Shown here: positions 16,622 through 21,997 of the stretch, piece after piece | Layout: the number at the start of each line of letters is the position of its first letter | How positions within the stretch are numbered: position 1 is the stretch's first letter | Origin: Stentor coeruleus | Lineage: Eukaryota; Ciliophora; Heterotrichea; Heterotrichida; Stentoridae | Length of the DNA: 21,997 bases | Direction of reading: 5' to 3' | NCBI GenBank assembly: GCA_001970955.1 | Contig: MPUH01001179.1 | Span: forward strand, 1-21,997 | The notes under the pieces: generated by a model | Seen by the model: the letters and a program-made list of their open reading frames with translations, nothing else | What the model was told of the DNA's origin: nothing | Databases searched by the model: none | Made by a program: the position numbers and the translations under genes

Positions 16622-18217
16622 ATGGAAACTTTGCCTTTAGAAAAAATTATCAAAACAGAAATCTCAGATATCAAAGATTTGATAAACAAATACGATGAAG
16701 ATCTGATCACAATGGAAATTTCTAAACTCATACCAAAACTCATGCATCACTTTTATTCGTATAGAGACTTTGAACCTCTACATAAAATTTTTGTTATATG
16801 TGAGTGGCTTGCTTTTGAGAAAAACTATGATGAAAGTAAAGTTTTGGTTATATTAGAAGATATGCTTACATGTATTGACTCTTGCAACTTGCCTGATTTT
16901 TTGAATTACCTTGAAAAAATTTCATTAAAGGAAGTAGGAAATGAGACAAAGTGTAAGAGTATTATGCTAAGAATATGTAATGCCTTGCTTAAAAGATTAA
17001 GTCGTAAAGAACATGTACATACAAGATATCATCTACATAAAATACTAGCAAATTGTATGGGGTCTATTAGTTATAGGTCAGGGTCGAATTTCCGTGGTCA
17101 GTTCAGTACCAGAAAATCCATCTATCCTTGTTTATCCGATGATCTTTTTTCCCAAGTCATCTCAGTCTTCTTAGCAACCAAAGATCCTTATACAGCATTT
17201 CGTGACCCAGGTCGTCTTGACCGATTCCTCACAACAACTGAAAAATTAATAGAACAGTTTTCTGATATCAAAACATATAAAAACCCATTAAATATATGCA
17301 CACCTATTGAAGAAATCTTTGATTTACAACTTAAAGATAGTGAATTTCTTATATATTTATTAGGGTCGATAATTGTCTTAGCACAAACTTTACAAAAACC
17401 AGCTACGACACAACAAGAAACTTCTCTTATTTTAAATGATACACAAAAAACTACTTTAAGTTTATTGTCGACTAGATCTAAAGAAATACTTTCAAAAATT
17501 AATACAGAGATTGTTGATGATATAGAGCATTTATTAGAAAGCGAAATCCCTTGGATTATGTGGAAATTAAGTAAATGTCCGAAATTTGAAAAGGAAAAAG
17601 TTGTTGAAACACCTAATGAAGAAAAAATTGAATTAGAAGATGGGGAGTTAGCTGGTGAAGAAGTTGTTATGAATAAAATTAAACCACTTTTTGAAGAAGG
17701 GGAAAGAAAACCTGAAGTTGATGCTTTTATTGATAAGGTTTTGGTTGATTTGGATCCTGATGAAGATATTGAAGATCAGTATAAGTCGAAAAATGATGCG
17801 GTATTTAATTGGCGTTTTTTAAGACTGATATCACAGAGTTATATTGAAGAATTTAAATACCCAGGGAAATTGGATATTGAAAAAATATCCCTTAGGTTAA
17901 GACCTTCTGAGAAATTTGCTATAAGAGAGAAGGAAGATGAAGATTTTGAATATGGAACTGAAGATTTACTTAATGATAAAGAGCATGAAGGGGTGAAAAG
18001 TGTTGATGAAGAAAATGAGAATAATGGAAAATATAATGAAAAAGAAGAAGAAGAAGTAGTAGAAGAAGGGGAAGAAGAAGAAGTTGAAGAAGAAGTTGAA
18101 GAAGATGAAGAGATTGAAGAACCATATCAAGATAAGACTTATCAAGATGAACCAGAATTGCCTATGAAATCACCTTCAGAGTCTGAAAGTCCTATTAAAA
18201 AACGCTTTGACGCTTAG
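16622..18217 (+). CDS. THOC1: THO complex subunit 1 (THOC1/Hpr1)
   Basis: The 531-residue protein matches THOC1. The N-terminal helical region includes the family block R-I-C-N-A-L-L-K-R-L-S-R (117-128), equivalent to the human L-C-N-A-L-L-K-R-L-S-R region. The middle has the acidic linker E-L-E-D-G-E-L (around 340) where human has its V-E-E-G-E-M segment. A later block has D-P-D-E-D-I-E-D-Q-Y-K-S-K-N with N-W-R-F-L-R-L-I (about 395). The tail from about 435 is extremely acidic, with long Glu runs, in place of the death domain of animal THOC1. THO couples transcription to mRNP packaging and export and limits R-loops in the nucleus. No intron was found. The stop is TAG. The protein is shorter than human THOC1 (657), consistent with the missing death domain. 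Confidence 0.9.
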   Translation: METLPLEKIIKTEISDIKDLINKYDEDLITMEISKLIPKLMHHFYSYRDFEPLHKIFVICEWLAFEKNYDESKVLVILEDMLTCIDSCNLPDFLNYLEKISLKEVGNETKCKSIMLRICNALLKRLSRKEHVHTRYHLHKILANCMGSISYRSGSNFRGQFSTRKSIYPCLSDDLFSQVISVFLATKDPYTAFRDPGRLDRFLTTTEKLIEQFSDIKTYKNPLNICTPIEEIFDLQLKDSEFLIYLLGSIIVLAQTLQKPATTQQETSLILNDTQKTTLSLLSTRSKEILSKINTEIVDDIEHLLESEIPWIMWKLSKCPKFEKEKVVETPNEEKIELEDGELAGEEVVMNKIKPLFEEGERKPEVDAFIDKVLVDLDPDEDIEDQYKSKNDAVFNWRFLRLISQSYIEEFKYPGKLDIEKISLRLRPSEKFAIREKEDEDFEYGTEDLLNDKEHEGVKSVDEENENNGKYNEKEEEEVVEEGEEEEVEEEVEEDEEIEEPYQDKTYQDEPELPMKSPSESESPIKKRFDA

Positions 18218-18295
18218 CCATTATTATCAAAACAATAAGAATTTGCTGTTTGAAATTAGTTAGACATGTTTATATATTTTTAAATATTAGTATAT

Positions 18296-19516
18296 ATGAA
18301 AAAGAATATAAAAACTAGTATTTTGAATAAGACTAGATATTTACTTTTAGATCAAAAATCTAATAATAAAATGGTTCGAACAAGCCCTTTAACGTGTCGA
18401 AAAGTACTTGGTAACTTTTTTGTGGTGTTTGCTTTGACAGTAATTGGTTCAGTTTATATGTNCCCTTTAACGTGTCGAAAAGTACTTGGTAACTTTTTTG
18501 TGGTGTTTGCTTTGACAGTAATTGGTTCAGTTTATATGTCTTTGATGAAAACATTTTGGCCTTTAAGAGATGGTATTTACTAATCAGATACAAAAATCCT
18601 ATGCTTTATATTTGTATTTCATTTCTTTTTCCTTATGATGATGTTGAGTTTTTTCAAGGCAATGATTACTGACCCTGGCCTTGTTCCCCCATTATGGGGT
18701 TTTTATATAGGAGATTCTGAATCAAAACGACGAAGATACTGTCTTATGTGCCATGTGTTTAAACCTGAACGATGCCATCATTGTTCATCTTGTAATCGTT
18801 GTGTACTAAACATGGACCATCATTGCCGTAATTTTTATTCAGCTTGGATCAATAACTGTGTCGGGTTCTACAATCGTAAATATTTTCTCTTATTACTTTT
18901 CTATGTAGTTCTTAACACTTATACTGTAGCCATATCATTATTCCCTTATATCTACAAACTCCTTTACTTACTTTTTACATCCCATTATCTACCAAATTCT
19001 TCTGAATCATTATTCTTAGGAACATATTCTTTAAACTGTTTATTATCAATAACCTTGACAATCTTTTTCAAATTTCATATAAAACTTGCCCTTAATAATT
19101 CAACAACAATAGAAACTATGGATAAAAAAACTGTAACAAATGTTAATTATAATAAAGGGCTTAAAAACAATTTCATACAAATTTTTGGCAAAAATCCTTG
19201 GATGTGGTTTTTACCTTTTACTGGAGATTCAGGGAAACCTATTGGTGATGGGGTTGTTTGGGTTGCTCCTATAAGTATTGATATTGATGATATTCCTGAG
19301 GATGAAATTGAAAAAAGGAATAGTTTGGTTATGAATGAGAGGATAAGAAGAAGAGGAGGAGAAGATGGGAAAAGTAAAGATGTTGTTACTGCACCGGACT
19401 CACTTGGATCAAATACTGAATATACTAGAGGGTTTTATCATCCTGAGGCTAAACAGAGTAGTGGGAGGATAGGTGAAAAATATACTGATGATAATGTTTT
19501 GAGTTCAGATCCTTAG
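18296..19516 (+). CDS. DHHC-type protein S-acyltransferase (palmitoyltransferase), two 15-nt introns
   Basis: After removing one copy of a 77-bp N-flanked duplication and two 15-nt introns (18573-18587, 18828-18842), the gene encodes about 370 residues. Order: TM1, TM2, the D-P-G motif before the zinc domain, Cys-rich domain C-x2-C-x9-H-C-x2-C, then D-H-H-C (catalytic Cys146) directly followed by P-W-I-N-N-C-V-G. TM3 and TM4, the T-T-x-E motif (T-T-I-E) and an aromatic N-P-W-M-W-F-L-P PaCCT-like segment follow. DHHC enzymes autoacylate the Cys and transfer palmitate to cytosolic cysteines at Golgi, ER or plasma membranes. Unspliced, the second intron would insert five residues between DHHC and PW. 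The start may be 18296 or the ATG at 18371, just before TM1. The stop is TAG. The substrate is unknown. Confidence 0.9.
18385..18539. repeat. 77-bp direct duplication around an N (assembly join)
   Basis: Bases 18385-18461 and 18463-18539 are identical, with an N at 18462. Together with the N the extra block is 78 bp, so the frame is kept, and the predicted TM1 of the DHHC enzyme appears twice. The shared pattern with 6509, 13631 and 13824 argues for an unmerged contig overlap, not a real duplication. Confidence 0.9.
18573..18587 (+). other. 15-nt intron 1 of the DHHC gene
   Basis: GTATTTACTAATCAG: GTA start, CAG end, A at position 10, phase 1 (G|AT, Asp). It removes an in-frame TAA at 18582 and joins TM1 to TM2, so the protein runs continuously into the D-P-G motif. 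Confidence 0.88.
18828..18842 (+). other. 15-nt intron 2 of the DHHC gene, hidden in an open frame
   Basis: GTAATTTTTATTCAG: GTA start, CAG end, A at position 10, phase 1 (C|CT, Pro). It has no in-frame stop, so a naive reading translates it as five extra residues. Its removal turns D-H-H-C-R-N-F-Y-S-A-W into the canonical D-H-H-C-P-W. Confidence 0.92.
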
Positions 19517-20678
19517 GTAGTGAAGTTTGTGTATTTTATTTGGTAATAGATTTTAAGAGTTTAGGATTTTTTATGTTTTTCGTTTGGATTTTTTTTGTAA
19601 GAGTTTTTATGGGTAAATTTATTTGTGGGTATTTAAAAATCAACAAGATGATTTGAAAATGTTTTATGCTTATTTTTATAGTGTTTACAAATAAAATATG
19701 CTCTTTTTTTAAAGGTTTTTAGTAAGATTATGCTTTATGATTAGGTGTTGAGATAGACAAAAGACATAAAAATATTTAATAAAAGATTAATCAAATCATG
19801 TATTTAATGTATAGAAAAAACTTATTAGTATAATCTTATCTTAAAAAATTATACAATAATATCTGAGAATTTTTTCCCGTTAAGCTTTAAAGAAACTTTT
19901 TAGTATCAATATCTATAATAAAATCTATTCATTACCTTTATCAAGAATTTTTTAGATCAATTTATTCAAAGCTTTCAACCTTTTTTTATAGTGAATTTGT
20001 ATGACAAATTAATTCATGAATTTAGTATCAGTATTCATATAATTAACTATAGCTGTTAAGTAAAAACTATATAAGTTAGCTAAATAAGTGATTTCAGATA
20101 GGAAATAGATTTCATAGGCAAAAGTAAAAATCTGTTGATAAAAAAAGGTCTGTTTAGTACTAAAAAATTGTATAAGTTTAAATGTAAAAGATAAAATTCT
20201 GATATTTTTAAGTGATACTCGTAATATTCTAAATATTTAGGAAGTTCTCAAATTATTAGATGCTTAAATTTATTCTTGTTTGATTTTAGGTACTAAAAAT
20301 GTAGATTATTGTGTATAATAAAGATAGCACAAAAAGGTTGTAAATAGATTATTAGCTTGACTAAAGAATTTTCAGCAAATTTAGACTATATAATTCCTGA
20401 AAATAATCTAATAAATTAATAAAAAATGATAATTTTTAGATCTAAGAATTTTAAACTTTAGAAGATGAAAAGCTCAGAATTATGATACTAATGCCATCAA
20501 TTTTGTATATAAAAATCCTGGATTTATATAAAATAGCACTAAATATACTCGGGTGTTAGCATATTTACTTTAACCATTTATACATATTTTTAGGTATGAT
20601 TTATCCTACAAAAATTGATGTAAGATTTTATAAAGATAATGCTTTTAATCTACTAAATAATGTTGTATTATAATAATT
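19517..20678. other. Long AT-rich spacer
   Basis: At 1162 bases this is the longest gap in the window. Its first ~170 bases are T/G-rich (3' flank of the DHHC gene). From about 19700 to 20678 it is AT-rich with stop codons in all frames at about the density expected by chance. The last ~230 bases have a partly open plus-strand frame (about 20455-20672) with one TAG, without recognisable protein features. No tRNA, repeat or decayed gene could be supported. Confidence 0.45.
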
Positions 20679-21997
20679 ATGAGACTGTTTATTTGCTTAT
20701 TGCTTGCCTACATTGGAAAATTAGTAGAAGGAACTTGCTCAGCATCATATTCTAGTACCACACCAAATGTTTATACCTTAGTAACCATAACAGTATCTGG
20801 AACTAAAGACACCCAAGTGACTTTTAGCACAAATGTTGATTCATCCTTTGCATTCATTACAGGGTCTAATGGAATAACTATAGGCTCTAGCGGAAGTGGC
20901 ATTTTTGAAATTTACTATACAGAAGCTCAAGAAATAATTTCAAAAATTGCTTGCGAGAGTTACGAAATACTGGATACTATTAAACCTAGTGAAATTATAG
21001 TCTCTGTTTCTGATGTTAATAAAGTAAAAACTACTTAGGGTACTACAGTAACTTCGTATACTGTAAGTGGAACTTTTAAAGCATTAACTGATAGTAGTTT
21101 AGTTAAAGTTTTTGATGGACTTCAAATAACACTTAAACTTTTATCAAGTAGCAATGATGATGATTTATCAGAAAATATAGTTGGAACTAAATCTATTACA
21201 ACATCAAATGGATTATTCTCTTTTACAAATATAAAAATAAATACTGTGGGAAACTACAACTTTCAGGTAAATTTTTACAATTTTAAAGGTGAAACTAATT
21301 CATTTGAAATCATAGCTCATAAAATTTATTCAATAACCTATACACCAAGCCAACTAGCATTTAATGCTTATAAAGAATATAGTTTTTTAGTAAAAATCAA
21401 TGATGAAGTTGGAGAATCTTATTCAAACAGCTGTACTGTTAAGCTAATTCTTAGTGGCTCAACAATCATTGGTGGATATTCACAAGGAACAACTTCTTCA
21501 GGGGAATATACTTTTTCAAATATCTATTTTCAAACAAGCGGAAATGTAGACCTTTCTATTGAAGTGCAAAACACTCTAGACTCAAGTGATTCTAAAACTG
21601 TTTCACTTCAATTAACAATTAATAGTGCGAAATTAAATTTTCAGTCTTTAAGTGTAAAAGATATTTAGTTTGAAACAATTGGAACTAAAAAAACATTAAC
21701 AGTAGATATTAATGACCACGATGGAAATTTAGTTACAACCTCCGCGATTTTTTCATGCACACTTGATCTTTTAGAATCAGGAAAATCTAGCTCAAATTTA
21801 GAAAATGGTGGCCCTATTTCAAGTTCTAATAGCCAATGCACTTATTCAAATGTTAGAATAAAAATATCAGGAACTTATACTCTGCAAATAACTGTAACCC
21901 AAGCTGGAGTTTTATCTAAAACTTCTGATTCATTTATTGTTACAAGTTCTATTGTCAGTGTTACAATTTCACCTGCTGCTGACTATTTATATACTAC
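20679..21997 (+). CDS. Secreted Ig-like/filamin-like beta-sandwich repeat protein, 3' partial, two 15-nt introns
   Basis: Exons 20679-21023, 21039-21653 and 21669 to the window end join in phase 0 and remain open, giving at least 429 residues. A signal peptide (M-R-L-F-I-C-L-L-L-A-Y, cleavage near residue 18) is followed by Ser/Thr-rich beta-type sequence in repeats of roughly 100 residues. Each ends in a G-x-Y-x-F-x-N-I or C-x-Y-S-N-V-x-I-x-x-x-G-x-Y-x-L-x-I pattern like the terminal strands of filamin/Ig-like domains. Examples are N-G-L-F-S-F-T-N-I, G-E-Y-T-F-S-N-I and C-T-Y-S-N-V. Such arrays occur in large extracellular or surface proteins. No membrane anchor is visible in the part present. 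The function is unknown. It follows the longest spacer of the window. A precise domain family needs profile comparison. Confidence 0.75.
21024..21038 (+). other. 15-nt intron 1 of the Ig-like gene
   Basis: GTAAAAACTACTTAG: GTA start, TAG end, A at position 10, phase 0. It removes an in-frame TAG; the beta-rich Ser/Thr sequence continues directly (V-N-K then G-T-T-V-T). Confidence 0.88.
21654..21668 (+). other. 15-nt intron 2 of the Ig-like gene
   Basis: GTAAAAGATATTTAG: GTA start, TAG end, A at position 10, phase 0. It removes an in-frame TAG between two repeats (L-S then F-E-T-I-G). Confidence 0.88.

Noticed and set aside
20161..20678. Reading the long spacer with TAA/TAG as Gln gives a protein-like string up to the next gene.
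   Set aside because: The in-frame TAA/TAG/TGA frequency is about what the base composition predicts for random sequence, and the standard code holds elsewhere.
15614..21668. In-frame TAG codons in the anoctamin and Ig-like genes suggested a ciliate code with TAG/TAA as glutamine.
   Set aside because: Each such TAG is the last triplet of a 15-nt GTA...TAG intron, and removing it gives a better protein. Glutamines are written CAA/CAG throughout, and TAA, TAG and TGA all serve as ends of well-defined genes.
1..21997. A multi-gene novel system (defence island, biosynthetic cluster, mobile element).
   Set aside because: The genes are mostly recognisable eukaryotic housekeeping, ciliary or membrane genes with mixed orientations. 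I saw no transposase, reverse transcriptase, terminal inverted repeats or CRISPR-like spacing.

Overview
The window looks like a piece of macronuclear genome from a heterotrich ciliate, most likely Stentor coeruleus or a close relative. Four observations point there. (1) Five introns can be placed from reading frames and protein homology. All are exactly 15 nt, begin GTA, end TAG or CAG, and carry an A at position 10. (2) TAA, TAG and TGA all end genes and are otherwise absent from conserved regions, with one exception in the poly(A)-binding protein, so the code is standard, as in Stentor and unlike most ciliates. (3) Genes are compact, nearly intron-free and separated by short AT-rich spacers. 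(4) Two proteins belong to motile cilia and one resembles a ciliate secretory-granule protein. The species call is an inference.

Layout. The left part (1-3472) has two minus-strand genes, a predicted-inactive protein kinase homologue and a mitochondrial calcium uniporter (MCU), followed by a divergent spacer. At 3473-5819 a CFAP410 homologue (+) converges on an outer-dynein-arm docking complex DC2/ODA1-like coiled coil (-). At 5889-7165 lies a TGS1 cap trimethylguanosine synthase, broken in the assembly by an N flanked by an 82-bp duplication. Next come two minus-strand genes: a secreted coiled-coil protein resembling trichocyst matrix/Grl proteins, and a four-RRM poly(A)-binding protein with an in-frame TAA in RRM4.

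From 10461 on, everything recognised is on the plus strand: an aromatic-L-amino-acid decarboxylase-like enzyme, a leucine-rich-repeat protein, an anoctamin (one intron), THO complex subunit 1, a DHHC palmitoyltransferase (two introns plus another N-flanked duplication), and, after an unusually long 1.16-kb spacer, the start of a secreted Ig-like-repeat protein (at least two introns) that runs off the window.

The genes do not form a pathway or operon. The only thematic links are the two ciliary genes side by side and three mRNA/RNP genes scattered through the window (TGS1, PABP, THOC1). Four single Ns (6509, 13631, 13824, 18462) each sit between near-identical 77-101 bp copies; these are best read as unmerged contig ends rather than biology. 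Spacers are polarised: on the coding strand, 5' flanks tend to be G-poor and A/C-rich, while 3' flanks tend to be C-poor and G/T-rich. I found no tRNA, rRNA, CRISPR array, transposon or convincing novel multi-gene system.
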